A stretch of DNA of 64,000 bases from Amaranthus tricolor (GCF_026212465.1 NC_080061.1:18369906-18433905), one strand, 5' to 3'. Shown: positions 1-11,751, numbered from the stretch's first letter. The notes: generated by a model from the sequence alone, not told the origin. Program-made: numbers and translations.

Positions 1-315
1 CTCGTGGAATCGATGCCATTCGAGCCAGGAGAAACAATATTAGGCGCATTGCTCAGTTCATGCGTGACTCATCAAAATATCAAGGTAGGAAAGGAGGTAG
101 CTAAAATTGTTATCAGAAGAGGCGGAAGGCTAAGTGATGGCGAGTATATGATGCTGTCTAACTTGTATGCATCAGTAGGGGAATGGGAAGAATCCGCGTT
201 GTGGAGGCAGAAGATGAATGAAGAAGGGATTGTTAAGACTGCTGGTTGTAGTGTTATTGAGCTCAATGGAAAAAATCATAAGTTTTTCGCTTGGGACTTG
301 AGTTTAGACTCGTGA
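1..315 (+). CDS. E-class pentatricopeptide repeat (PPR) protein, C-terminal end only
   Basis: The open frame enters from the left edge and ends at a TGA at 313-315, leaving about 104 residues of the C-terminus. The order seen is a segment like the last PPR followed by an E motif (ILGALLSSCVTHQNIKVGKE), then an E+-like stretch (YMMLSNLYASVGEW, later GCSVIELNGKNHKFFA). That order is typical of PLS-class plant PPR proteins, which bind organellar RNA and guide C-to-U editing. There is no DYW deaminase domain: the protein stops soon after the E+-like part, so it would need a DYW partner if it is an editing factor. The repeats that set RNA specificity lie outside the window. Family assignment is firm; target and organelle cannot be told. 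Confidence 0.88.
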   Translation, partial: LVESMPFEPGETILGALLSSCVTHQNIKVGKEVAKIVIRRGGRLSDGEYMMLSNLYASVGEWEESALWRQKMNEEGIVKTAGCSVIELNGKNHKFFAWDLSLDS

Positions 316-1556
316 ATCAGCACCATCCATGTAGACCTGATTTTGATGGATGATTTTTGTACCAAGTTTATAATTTGTAGGAGCCTTTTGGTTGTGTATT
401 GAACGGTGAAAACAGTAATATAAACTCAAATGTAATTTAAATATAAAATTATTTGACGAGGTTTATGATTAAGTTTGATTATGTATGTCCTCTATTCATG
501 ATATTTCTTTATAAAATTTATTTTCAATCATTGCCACTTGAAAAAGTTGTATTAGGTGGTAATGGAAAATTATAAAGAAAAATACGTATTTGAAGGTGAG
601 AGCTATACTATTTATCATGGAAATAGCTTGACACATATTATGAAATTAATAAAACTAAATACAGAAATAATTATTCCTTGTCCTTTCATTCAAAACCAAC
701 TGGTTATATATACAATGCAATTCCTAATATATGGCTATATTATTCCCTTTCCTTTAACTAATAAATATTCTAAATATATACTAAAATATATTTACAAATA
801 TAGAACAAACACTTTCTAACTGGAGGTGTGCAGGATACTAGATTGTTGATGATATGTTCCATGATTAAGCTTTACTTTTGTCCCTTTCATAGTCTAAATC
901 GTTTTTTTCGAAAACTCATGTTAAAGACAGTGTGATGTAAAAAAAATTAACACTTCATTGTTCCAAATCCATCGGATATGGTTATATAAACTGTTCAGAA
1001 CCAACTCAACCAAAAATATAAGCTGATGGTTAAGGCCTTAAGATATATATTTTATACTCTAACATAAACTTTCAAATATACAAATCTTATCTTTGTAATA
1101 TTAAATAAATTGTTTTCGGTCAGCAAACATCAACAATTTTGAATAAATATAAAGTGCAAATAAAATAATAAAAACAAGGAAAATTTGCTCTAAATAATCC
1201 TAATTATCACCCATTAGTCAAAAATAATTACAACTATTGATTAAGTTTAAATAATCTCAACTTTGCCATGAGTTTACTCGTGGCATACCCTATCACTTGA
1301 TAACCTACCATAAAAGGTAAACTAAGCCAAAAATAAATAAATAAATAAATAAACATAATTTATATCCATAACCTTCCTCCTATTCACCGCTTACTAACAC
1401 CCCTCCACAGCTAGCCTACCCACCATCATCACAGCAATTGTCAACTTTTGCCGCCGCCGCTGCCACCAATCAACACCATCATCACTTCCACATTCATCCC
1501 AAACCGCCACCAACACAACCGCACACTCGAATTCATCTCTTCTAATTGGCACCTGT
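316..1556. other. Intergenic sequence 3' of the PPR gene
   Basis: AT-rich sequence with no credible gene. A weak open frame at 556-819 lacks similarity to anything I recognise and is low-complexity at its 3' end. A short AAAT microsatellite lies near 1328-1352. A pyrimidine-rich, more GC-rich patch at about 1375-1555 runs up to the CACTA insertion point. Confidence 0.6.
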
Positions 1557-2045
1557 CACTACAAAAAACTCTTGAATTAGCGATGGAAAAATGGCGAGGG
1601 GAAGAGTTGGTCGCCCATGGCGACGACAAGGCGAGAGAACGTTTGGTCGCCAACTGAGAAAGTTCGATAGCGACAGGAAAGCTCGTCGCTAGCCGGTCGC
1701 CCACAGCTATTTTTCCTTTTTTTTTTATTTTTCTACCTGGCGACGGATTGTCTCGTCGGAATTTCGTCGACAAGAAAGACAGTATTTTTTTATTTTTATT
1801 TTGATGCATGGCAACAGGTGTTGTTTGTCGCCCCTTGGTCGCCAGAAAAACCGTGATTTTGGTTTTTAAATGAAGGCGACAGTTCTGTTGGTAGCCCTTT
1901 GGTCGCCATGTTTTTGAATTTGAATTCAAAAGTGGCGATGGGTTTGTAATCGCCGTGTTGTCGCCATGTTTTCTTTAAATAGGCTGCGAATTGTTGTGCA
2001 TCGTGCATTTCGGAAACTAAAGAATTAAAAGAAGTTAGTGATTTT
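1557..2045 (+). repeat. Left long terminal inverted repeat of the first CACTA element
   Basis: This arm matches the reverse complement of about 6295-6756 along nearly its full length. The shared landmarks come in the same order: GCGATGGAAAAAT near the tip, a T-rich run, GATGCATGG, TTTGAATTTGAATTCAAA, GTTGTGCATCGT and CTAAAGAATTA. Mismatches and small gaps are scattered, which I estimate by eye at roughly one base in five or six. GGCGAC/GTCGCC motifs recur in both orientations. Confidence 0.85.
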
Positions 2046-2155
2046 CTTATTCTATTATGTAGCTTGTTTTTTTATCTTTATATGAGTTGTTTTTATTTAT
2101 CTTTATATATTTTCTTATTCTATTAAAGAATTAGTGTTGTTATTATAATTATTGT

Positions 2156-2158
<3 letters not shown>

Positions 2159-2215
<57 letters not shown>
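2159..2215. repeat. (TA)n microsatellite inside the CACTA element
   Basis: A run of almost pure TA dinucleotides lies between the left terminal repeat and the 3' end of the transposase pseudogene. Confidence 0.95.
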
Positions 2216-2230
<15 letters not shown>

Positions 2231-2327
2231 TATTATTATTACTATAAAATATTAATAATTCGGAGGAATATAATAAAATTTTAATAAATTTCACAAAATA
2301 TTAAATAATTACATATAGATAATTAAA

Positions 2328-5300
2328 TTATTCTTCATCACTAAAATAGTCGTCGTTCTCGACATCTTCAGCTTCGGATTCTTCGTTTTCTGACAGTACA
2401 AGATCCACATCTTCTTCAGTATCTTCATCATTATCATGCACCTGTTGAACAATTTCGCCAGATGGATCAAGAAGCGGTGTTTGGGTACATCTTCTTCAAT
2501 TTCAATATGGTCCCTATTTTCTTCTTGGAAAGCAGCATCATTGGATTCCTGTTCTATTTCCTTGTCAAATTTATTTTGTTTGACTTTGCAAACCGCTCTC
2601 CAATCTTTAGAATTTTGTCTTGTACTCGGATATGAAAGATAATATACTTGACATGCTTGACTTGCCAACACAAATGGATCATATAAATGATACGAGCGAC
2701 CCTGATGTATGTCAACTAACTTATATCGTTTATGAATTTTTGTTCCGTGGCTTTTTCCAGTAGTAGTTGGGTCATACCAATGTCATTTGAACAACGTCAC
2801 TCTTTTGATAGGTATCCCCGGGTATTCAACCTCCACAATTTCAAGCAGTTGCCCGTAAAAATCTTCTTCGTCCCGACTGTTGTCAGCAGCTTTGACGCAC
2901 ACTCCACTATTGTCTGTAGATTTATTTGATGCATGAAGTACTGTGTGGAATCTATATCCGTTTGTGTAACAGACATTGTAGCTCCGAGCATGTTTAAGTG
3001 GTCCTTCAGCCATCTGCTTCAAAATGCCACTGTTCATTCGGCTATCGAATGATCCTTGTCTTGCCTGTCAGATTAATGAAAATAACTCTATGAATTTAAT
3101 TAACGTAATGCCGACAAACATAATAATTAACATATAAGATGAACAACATACTGCTGTTCTGAACGCATTTGTAAAATTCTCTTGCACAAACGCTTTAATC
3201 CTCTAACTTGACCAATTCGGTTGATGTCTTTGAATTGAAGTTTTAAACTCAAATACGAATACATCGACCTGTGGACAGTTCATTAGCACGTATCTATGTG
3301 CAATCTCGTAATCTCTTTCATCCAAAACATACGCTTTTCCTTTTCCATGAAACCTTATTGGATGACTGAACATTGTGAATACACCATTGTTGTAACTTCC
3401 ATCATCATTCCTAGGAAGGTCTCTGACCCTGCATCGCACATGTGGCTCAAAATAATGGGAAACAAAATGTGATGCTTCCTCGGTTAAATATGCGTTGCAT
3501 ATCGACGCTTCAACATGAGCTTTATTTTTCACATTCAGTTTCAAATGTCTAAGATACCTGTATGGAAAAATTAGTTCACCAGTAGAATAATGAAAAAATC
3601 AATTACATATGATTTATTTACCTCTCAAACGGATACATCCATCTGTATTGGACCGGTCCTGCAATCCTAGCCTCATATGCCAAATGGATAGGAAGGTGTT
3701 CCATACTATCAAAGAATGTAGGCGGAAATATAGTCTCTAGTTTGCAGATGATAACCGAAATATCTGCTTCCATCTTCCTCAAATCCTCCACACATAGCTT
3801 TGTGGTTGTCAAACTTCTAAAATATAAGCTCAACTCGGTAAGAGCTTCCCAAACCTTCACCGGTAGCAATTCTCTTAATGCAATTGGAATTAAGCGTTGC
3901 ATGAAAACATGACAGTCGTGACTTTTCATGCCGAACAATTGATGCTTGGCCATGTCAATATTCCTTGCCATATTGGAGACATAACCATCGGGAAATCTAA
4001 TACTCTTCAACCATTGAAGCAAGACACGTATCTGTTGTTCATTTAATGTATAGGAAGCTTTAGGAATAGACGTACCTGTATATAATCATAATAAGATGTT
4101 ATACGAATTATTATTAATTATTAATTATATAAAGGTTTGAGTGTACACGTACCTATAGGATGCAATTCTGAACGTATACCAAGTTCACGCAGATCGTGTC
4201 TACCCTTGATGTGATCCTTTGTTTTACTTGGCACACACAAAAAAATGTTGAAAATGTTATCAAAAAAATTCTTCTCTATGTGCATAACATCTAAATTATG
4301 TCGAATCACGTTAGTTTTCCAATATGGCAAATCCCAAAATACGCTCTTCTTCTTCCATCCAGCAGAGTACTTACTAACCTCTTTATTGTGTTCCAGTTCA
4401 TCTTCTTCATAGACTCTCAAAGAACAAAACTGGTCGAACTCATCAAGTAATTCATGTCCAGTCCGAATAACAGGCGGATCCCTTTTCTCAACAACGCCTG
4501 ATCTGAAATTTATTCAATTTCTCCTATAGGGATGACTTCTATCTAAAAACCTTCTATGACAATCAAACCAACACATCTTCTTGCTATGCGTAAGGTAGAA
4601 GGCTTGTGAATCATCCATGCAGTAAGGGCAAGCATATCGGCCCGCAGTACTCCACCCCAACAACATCGAATAAGCCGGAAAGTCATTGATCGTGCACATT
4701 AAAGTTGTTCGCAGTTGGAAATTCTCCTTTCTTGACACATCAAATGTACAAATACCCTCCTCCCACAACATATTTAGCTCTTGTATTAGTGGTTGAAGAT
4801 ATAAGTCAATGTTGTGCTTTGGATTACTCGGCCCAGGGACAATCACGGTCAAGAACATATACGGCTTCTTCATGCACATCCATGGCGGAAGATTGTATGG
4901 TGTGACAATGACGGCCACGATGAATACTGTTGACCGGAACTTCCAAAGGGGTTAAAACCATCTGTACACAGACCAAGCCGCACGTTTCGAGTCTCCAATG
5001 CAAAGTTTGGATGCATGTCATTAAATGTCAACCACGCTTCAGCATCGGACGGATGTATCATCTCTCCATCCTTGGTGCGGTGATCTGCATGCCACCTCAT
5101 ATGCCTAACTGTTGCCTCTGAACCATACAATCTTTGTAATCTGGGGCCCAGGGGGAAATAATAAAATTGTTTCCGCGAAACCTTATCACCCTTACTGTTT
5201 CTTCTCCATCTAGAAGTTTCACAAATATAACAGCGAGTTGTATTCGCATTATTCCCCCAATATATCAAACATCCGTTAGGACAACAATCTATCTTCTCAA

Positions 5301-5996
5301 CGGGTAATCCAAGGGCAGCTATTTGTTTTTTCGTTTCGTAGAAGTTGTTTACCATCGTATTCTCTTCTGGTAACACTTCATTCACAATACCACAAATATT
5401 GTCGTAACACCTCTCAGTGAGACGATGGTCTGTCTTGAGGTTTGTAAGTCGACCAATATAGACATCATTGTGTGATTTTTACAACCTTCATATAAAGGAC
5501 TATTTACAGAATTTAACATTTCAAAGAACTGTTGACACTGTGGGTTTGGATATTCGTCAACGTGTACTGGTGGTTCATTTTCTACTGACGCTACATTATA
5601 CTGTGAGGGAAGAAAGTGATGATAATTGTCTGGAAACACACTAGCTACTGCATCATGCACCATCTGTGAGTATGGATTTGGATTGTTTGATGATTGCTCT
5701 CCGACTTCCGCTACAACATCAGATGTTGTTCCTATCTCTGTGTTCTGATGATATTCCCACTCATAGTAATTTTCAACAAACCCCCTTCTCATTAAATGTT
5801 CTCTTATTTCATCTGGTTCCTTATAACAACAATTTTTACACTTTTTACAAGGACATCTAATCTCAGAACTCATGCTTTGTGTACGAGCAAATTCTAAAAA
5901 CTCTTCCAACCCTCTCATAAATCTTAAACTAAACTTTCCATTTTCTCGTCGGTTGTACATCCAACTTCTTTTTTGCCTAGAACTCATTTTTAACAC
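2328..5996 (-). pseudogene. TNP2-type CACTA transposase, frameshifted and with nonsense codons
   Basis: Reading down the minus strand, the start is at 5996 with a transposase-associated domain (SWMYNRR..., CPCKKCKN, HLMRRGF). The TNP2 core follows at about 5470-4150 (IDCCPNGCLIYW, RHMRWHADHR, NLDVMHIEKNFFDNI). Downstream DUF4218/DUF4216-like parts lie at about 4075-2660 (GMKSHDCHVFMQRLIP, LASQACQVYYL), and an acidic tail ends at 2328. Two introns splice cleanly in the model: 4152-4076 and 3621-3558. A third is likely near 3150-3068. Lesions: 1-nt frame changes near 5475 and 4917, a further frame change near 2465 before the acidic tail, and in-frame stops just below 4514, 3203 and 2783. The protein would cut and rejoin element ends in the nucleus; this copy cannot be made intact. 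Confidence 0.9.
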
Positions 5997-6294
5997 CTAA
6001 ATATAATATAATAACATAATTATTCAACTGATCAATATAATTATTCTAATAAAAATTATTAAAGCAAACTAATGTCAATAAAATTAAAATATAAAATAAT
6101 AAAAAATATAAAAAACTCAAGTAAATAACAATAGAAATTAAATAATAAAATTAAATCAAGTAAATATAAAACTCAAGTAAATAACAAAGGAAATAAAATA
6201 TGTACTTATTAAATAACAAAATTAAATCAAATTAATGACAATGGAAACTAAATATAAATAATAAAAATAAATAAAAATAACTCATATAAAAGAA

Positions 6295-6756
6295 AAAACA
6301 AAAAACTCACTAACCTCTTCTAATTCTTTAGCTTCCAAAATATACGATGCACAACAATTCGCAGCTTATTTATAGAATATATGGCGACAACACGGCGATT
6401 ACAAACCCATCGCCACTTTTGAATTCAAATTCAAAAATATGGCGACCAAAGGGCTACCAACAGAATTGTCGCCTACATTAAAAAATAAATAAAACTAAAC
6501 ACGGCGACCAAGTGGCGACAAACATAACCCGTCGCCATGCATCAAAATAAAAATAAAAAAATTCCGTCTCTCTTGGCGACGAAATGCCGACAGGATAATC
6601 CGTCGCCATGTAGTAAAATAAAAAAAAAAAAGAAAAATGGCAGTTGGCGACCAAGAGGTGACGAACTCTCCCGTTTCTCTCGCCTTGCAGTCGCCATTGG
6701 CGACGAATGCTTCCCCTCGCTATTTTTCCATCGCTGAATCAGTTTTTTTTGTAGTG
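6295..6756 (-). repeat. Right long terminal inverted repeat of the first CACTA element
   Basis: This is the inverted partner of 1557-2045, ending TTTTTTTTGTAGTG at 6756. It has the same GGCGAC-rich subterminal structure. The transposase start at 5996 lies about 300 bp inside this arm, so the arm probably contains or borders the transposase promoter. Confidence 0.85.
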
Positions 6757-6774
6757 TATGAATCATCGAGTTTA

Positions 6775-7935
6775 TAAACTGAAGAAGTAACTGCATCTGA
6801 CAAATGAGAAACAACATCAAATTTAAGCAAAAGATGACTTTAACATCTTATTAAACCAAATATACTGCCATTACAGTTAGAATAGCTGGTGAACACCCAC
6901 AACTAGTAGATGACTTATGCAAGCCATCCTTGCTATAAGATATCAAGCATCATAAATTATAAGTGCATATGGTTTAGAACAGCCAATGGACATCCACAAC
7001 AAAGTCAATGACCTATACAAGACAAGAGGCAATTTAAAATATTACTCTAACCAACAAGGTGAGCAATCAGAGAAAATAGTTTACATGTGACAAAGCATGA
7101 TGGCAAGTCATCAATCAATTTGAGTACCATAGGTTATCCCTTGTAAACAAAGCATGCTAGGAAGCCAAAATCTTATTTTAATCTTAAAGAAGAGATATAT
7201 GCTCGGACTCTAATTGAGGCACAACCAAAAATTCTAAAAAAAAAAAAAGTTGAATCAGGTATACTAATTTAGAAGTCCCCGAAATTATTTTCTAAGAAAA
7301 CCTTTCTAGGTAGCCCACTATTTATTTGCCCGATTTTCCTTCTCCCTTCCACATCTTACAAACCAAAAGAACACCATAGATGTTTTTCTCAAGACCAAAA
7401 ACTTTTGCTAGCTACTTAATATAAAACACGACTATCATTTTGTTAAAATAGCTCCAACGATCAGAATAGATAGCATAAGCGCCACAAAACCATGAGTTAC
7501 TAACATATGAACCATTAGCTTACCAGCTAAAGAAGTAATTATATTTGACTAATGAGAAGCTATATCAAATGCAAGAAAAATACGACTTTATTGTCTTATT
7601 AAACCAATTATATTTTCATTATAGTTTAAAACAGCTGATGAACACCCACCACTGGTAGATGACTTATGCAAACCATCCTTGTTATAAGGCATCAACCATA
7701 TATGGTTTTAAATAGCTGGTAAACATCCACTACCAAATCAATAACCTATACAAGTCAAGAGGCAATTCAAAAAACTATTATGACCAGAAGACGAATCAAG
7801 TTGAGCAATAAGATAAATAGCTCAAAGGTCACAAAGTTTAGCAGCAAGCAAACAATCAATTCGAGCGCCATAGGTAATCCCTTGTAAAAAAGCATGCTAG
7901 CAAGCCCAAATCTTATCTTAATCCTAAAAAATTAA
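6775..7935. repeat. Pair of diverged direct repeats, about 410 bp each, about 745 bp apart
   Basis: About 6775-7200 and about 7522-7930 are colinear copies. Shared landmarks in order are GAAGTAA...TGA.AATGAGAA, CTTATTAAACCAA, GATGACTTATGCAA, GAGGCAATT and a final AAGCATGCTAG. Between the copies is unrelated AT-rich sequence. I see no coding potential or recognisable terminal signature, so the family is unknown. The left copy abuts the CACTA insertion. Confidence 0.7.
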
Positions 7936-8799
7936 GAAATTTAAATATTCAAGAATGAGCATTAATTTCTTCCCTAAAGCAAGAGAAGAAATATGAGGTC
8001 GTGAATATGCACAAATATGTATTATCAACAACCCTAATACTCCGAAAAGAAAATATTCCTACAACAATACTTTGTCAAAAACCTTTTCTCATTCAACCAC
8101 AACTTCAACGATATCATCAAGCAAGCCCCAATTTTGAACACAATGGTGCGCTCTTGGACCCATGACAATCCGTAAGTTCAAGGATGATAACTCAATGGAT
8201 GAGCTTTACTTTATTCCCATGAAACAAAATTGAGCACTTTGAGACAGAAGCATAATTGAAACCTTGTAAGTTTTAATCTTATAATACATCGGACTATAGT
8301 TTTTGGAAAGAGCATCTATTGAAAGTCGTTGAAACTATGATTTAAATGAGGGTAGAATAAATGTATGGTCGGACTACGGGATTCAATTAAGCATAATCCT
8401 CTATTTCTTTGTGAAGTCCGTGTATGCTCGACCTTCTAAGATGATGCCCTTTTTTCGAATTCCTAGAGTATCTTGAAATTCTTTGAGGATGAAGTTTCAA
8501 AAGGATGGTTAAGCTAACAAAAACGGTCGATGAAGTCTCAAAGAGTTTGAGTTGAGTAGAAATAACGTTTTAAATGGAGGTTTCAAATGAGATTTTTCTG
8601 AAAAAAAAAATTTATAGAAAAGTTTCAAAATGGGAAAAGGAAGGAGAAGATGAACATACATTGCAGGAAAGAAATATGCTTTGGGTTGAGTTTTTTAAAG
8701 AAAATGAACCCCTTATACCATTTGATCATTGGGAGATGCCACAGTTGGCTACTCATAACCATATTGTTCCTTAAAACATAAGTCTTGGATTCATACCAC
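7936..8799. other. Unassigned sequence between the direct repeats and the LINE
   Basis: No recognised gene. A 66-codon open frame at 8574-8774 (+) has unbiased composition (it contains ERNMLWVEFFKENEPLIPFD) but no family I can name. It is more likely a fragment of an old transposon than a gene. Confidence 0.4.
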
Positions 8800-9758
8800 T
8801 AATAATCACCCACATACTAAAAAACCTTTGCTGCCAATGGGAACCAATCCTCCATAGAGCCTTCAAAGATCCCCTTATTGTGATGAAACCAAGATCTCGA
8901 AGGGAGGGTAACATTCTGCAACAAGGCATCCACTGTCATATGATCAGACAACCAAACAAAGAAATCCATAAAGGATTTTTCTATGTTGGTATGCCACTCA
9001 AGAGATAAATGAATTTGCAAAAATACATCCCTTTCATTTACTGGAAAAAGTTTAGAAACTATACCTCAACACCAACACCCCTTGTCAAAGTCAATAATAT
9101 CAGTCACTGAATGAACTAGCTCATCATTCGAAAAACCGACAGGACCTGTGAAATGTCCATAAAGAGGAAGCGAATTATCCTTTCGTAAATCGATGGACAA
9201 GCCATTCCCTACACACCAAGCTAAACTGTCTAATAAAAGAGATTTAGCCCTCCATATGTTCCGCTAAGAGTAGCTTGGATTATACCCTTGTGAGGCACTT
9301 AACATATTAGAATGCTTAAAATAACGAGCCTTATACAAAAAGCCCCTAGAAGAAAGGTTTCACCAATATGAATAAGACAAATTTATCCGGCTAATAAGGC
9401 AATATTGAAGATCTTAAGGTTACGATCCCATCTCGCCGAGCTTCTTAGGAACACAAAAATCATCCTATTTGTACCAATGTATTTTTCGCTTCTCAACAGG
9501 CAAATCCACCAAACCGAGATAACATCGCGTGATTGTCATCAAGAACACCATTTGGGATGCAAAATATAATTATCATATAAGTAGGAATAACTTGGAGAAC
9601 CGCTTAACTCAGAATCTCCCTACCAGGCTGAGAAAGAAGTTTTCCCTTCCATCTAGAGATTTTCCCCAAAATACGCTCTTTGATATAAGAAACAATAAGC
9701 TTTTTAAAAAATTTTAATGATGGTTGGAAGCCCGAGATATGCGTATCCACCTCTTTCA
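8800..9758 (-). pseudogene. LINE reverse transcriptase, C-terminal portion
   Basis: On the minus strand, shifting frames give GYAYLGLP (about 9735), then WKGKLLSQPGREIL (about 9640), IPTYM (about 9570), KARYF...YNPSYSWRNIW (about 9330-9250) and a segment WFHHNKGIFEG near 8870. These are the characteristic post-catalytic blocks of plant LINE reverse transcriptases. Frameshifts and stops are frequent. This block joins the 11515-11751 block once the LTR at 9764-11509 is removed. Confidence 0.82.
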
Positions 9759-9763
9759 CACCC

Positions 9764-11509
9764 TGTTAGCTACATTTTGTCTTTATATTTACCCCTATAA
9801 GTGGCTTGTTTAGCGTGAGGAAACTATATGTTATTGCATTGACTTATTGGATCTTACGCTTGTTTTGTTGCTTTGGTGTTTTATTTCATTTCAGGATCTA
9901 ATCATCAACACCGAGCACAAACTAGCCTCTTTTGTTGCATACATTGCTCACCTAAACGCCGAGGGCTCAAAGAAGTAAAACATCATGAGCCAAGCCATAA
10001 GAACAAGACAAAGGAAGCCAAAGTCTCGACCAAAATGAGCTCCAGCCAAGGTAGCTCGAGCAGTCTAGGAGCATGTACTTAAGATCAGAAGCTGAGTATC
10101 ACATTCCTGAAGGTCGCTCGACTGGTCGAGCAAGTTGGACTCGGGTCGAGCGAAGTGCATTCAAACTTCCAATAACTTCTGATCATTAGCAAGATTTGAT
10201 TCAGGAGTAAAGGACATACGCTCGACTGGTCGAGCGAGATGGCTCGGGCCGAGCGGAGCTAATTTTCACATTCTGTCTAATTTTTGAAATTTCTATGTTG
10301 GACCTGATAGTGGCTCGACTGGTCGAGCGAGATGAACGGCAGCAGCTTTTGCGATCTTTTTCAATATCATTCGAGGTCCAATTACATTTGTTGCTTCTAA
10401 TTGCTGTTATCAAGATTGCCAGCCACCCTACCCTATCCATTAGGGGTGGCACCCCTCTCCTACAACCTAGAAGTGGTAGAGCAATCATAAAACTACCATC
10501 CCCTACTTGTTTTTTTGAAGTCTATAAATAGGGAAAAGGAAGATGGAGCTAGGAATCTGAGATTTCACCCTTCATTTTGAGTAATTCCTTTGTATTCTTC
10601 ATAGCTTTGCTTTCATTTCAATTAAGAATTAGTGTTTAGCATAATTTCCCTTTCAATTCAATTAAGTACTTTTAATTTCCAATTACAATCTTAACTTCAT
10701 CCTTTATTGTAATATTTTGCAACTTGGATTCTTCAGCCATTGATGTATTATTATTGAAGCTTTTGGAGGGTATTACTTTGAATCATCAAATCATCTTGTT
10801 CATCCTTAGATAGAACCTAAAAGAGTAACTTCTATCTTTGTTTATATTATTTTCAATTCATGTCACTTAGTTATCTTTGATTATTTGCCTTTAGTTTCAT
10901 ATATTCATGCTTGTAGTTCTTCAACTTATATTGCACTCATCTCTTTAGGATACTCTAGTTTAATTTATTAATCTATGGTTCTTGGCTTGTTTGCAATCTA
11001 CAATTTCAATATAAGTATGAGTGAGTAGTTTGTTTTGGCTTAGGCTAGTCATTATTACCATGTATATAGTTTGAATTGCTTTCTTTACCTTTGGCTTGGT
11101 TGTGTTGTTTATGGTTTAAGATGGATTTTTCTATCACGTTGTAGTATTGTTGAATTGAGGGCGAGAGTCGATTTTTAACGATAATCTATGCTTAAAAGTT
11201 AAGACATCTCCATGAGAATAGGTAGATGCTTTGAAACCTATGCCTCTTAACTTATTGATCATTTTATCCTTGCTTTAGTTCTTGTATCCTTATTTACTTT
11301 TATGCTTTATTTTCATTAAGCACTTTCAATTGCTTGCTTTAATTATTTATGTCTCCAAGCATCTTATTATATGTTTTCGAACAAACTAATTGATCGAGAA
11401 ACTATTTACTTAACCCTTACTCCTTGTGAATTCGACCCGTACTTGCAGCTGTATAAAGCTGCGTCGTGCACGTGCGATATTACTATTTAAGGACGTAAAG
11501 TCCCAATCA
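9764..11509 (+). mobile_element. Solo LTR (Gypsy-like), 1.75 kb, target duplication CACCC
   Basis: The sequence begins TGTTAG and ends CCCAATCA, with CACCC at 9759-9763 and again at 11510-11514. This is a perfect 5-bp target duplication around a TG...CA sequence that interrupts the LINE. A TATA box (TCTATAAATAGG, about 10522) fits a promoter in the plus orientation. No internal retroelement genes or second LTR are present, so it is a solo LTR left by recombination. The 3' part (TTCGACCCGTACTTGCAGCT, about 11430) resembles LTRs of the Tat/Athila type; that lineage call is tentative. Confidence 0.88.
10116..10327. repeat. Three copies of the inverted motif GCTCGACTGGTCGAGC in an LTR
   Basis: Copies lie at 10116-10131, 10220-10235 and 10313-10327 (the last lacking one terminal base), spaced about 95-105 bp apart. 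Each is an inverted repeat (GCTCGAC / GTCGAGC with a 2-nt centre), and the first two are followed by a second looser CTCGGG..CGAGCG motif. They lie upstream of the LTR TATA box. Confidence 0.85.
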
Positions 11510-11514
11510 CACCC

Positions 11515-11751
11515 ATTAACCGTACTAGAGCATCCTTTGTTGCTTGTGGAGTACCTTTTCTAAAAGGCATTTCAATTTTTCATAGATTTACTCTTTGACC
11601 AAAAGCTCTTTCATATGTACGAATAATATTTGAAACCACCGAGAATTCATGCAATGTATCCTTAGAAAAGAGAGTTCTATCATCAACGAAGAAAAGATGT
11701 GAGATACTCAAAGCCCCTTACAAACTTGAACACCATTTTTATCATTCCTGA
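11515..11751 (-). pseudogene. LINE reverse transcriptase catalytic core
   Basis: The minus strand reads VSHLFFVDDRTLFSKDTLHE, then YERAFGQRVN. This is the catalytic [FY]xDD block (here FVDD, codons at 11690-11679) and the downstream ASGQxVN-like block of LINE reverse transcriptases. The aspartate pair is intact but the surrounding frame is broken. Confidence 0.88.

Larger units (their letters stand above)
1557..6756 (-). mobile_element. CACTA (En/Spm) DNA transposon, about 5.2 kb, decayed
   Basis: The left end begins CACTACAAAAAACT and the right end finishes ...TTTTTTTTGTAGTG, so the tips are inverted copies. The inverted match continues inward for almost half a kilobase. Both subterminal zones are packed with GGCGAC/GTCGCC motifs, the kind of repeated transposase-binding site that CACTA elements carry. 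The interior encodes a TNP2-type transposase on the minus strand. Flanking triplets are TGT (left) and TAT (right), a 3-bp target duplication with one mismatch. The single recognisable gene is broken in several places, so the copy is not autonomous, although its ends could still be recognised by a transposase supplied elsewhere. Confidence 0.93.

Noticed and set aside
556..819. 87-codon open frame (+) downstream of the PPR gene
   Set aside because: AT-driven composition, no recognisable motif, and no splice or promoter context; most likely chance.
1448..1929. Open frames on both strands in the left CACTA terminus, for example a Pro/Thr-rich one and a 162-codon minus-strand one
   Set aside because: They overlap the non-coding terminal inverted repeat and its GGCGAC motifs, and have no family similarity.
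10201..10531. Overlapping open frames (95 and 78 codons) in the solo LTR
   Set aside because: Created by the CTCGAC/GTCGAG palindromes and GC-richer U3 sequence; they cross the TATA region of an LTR.
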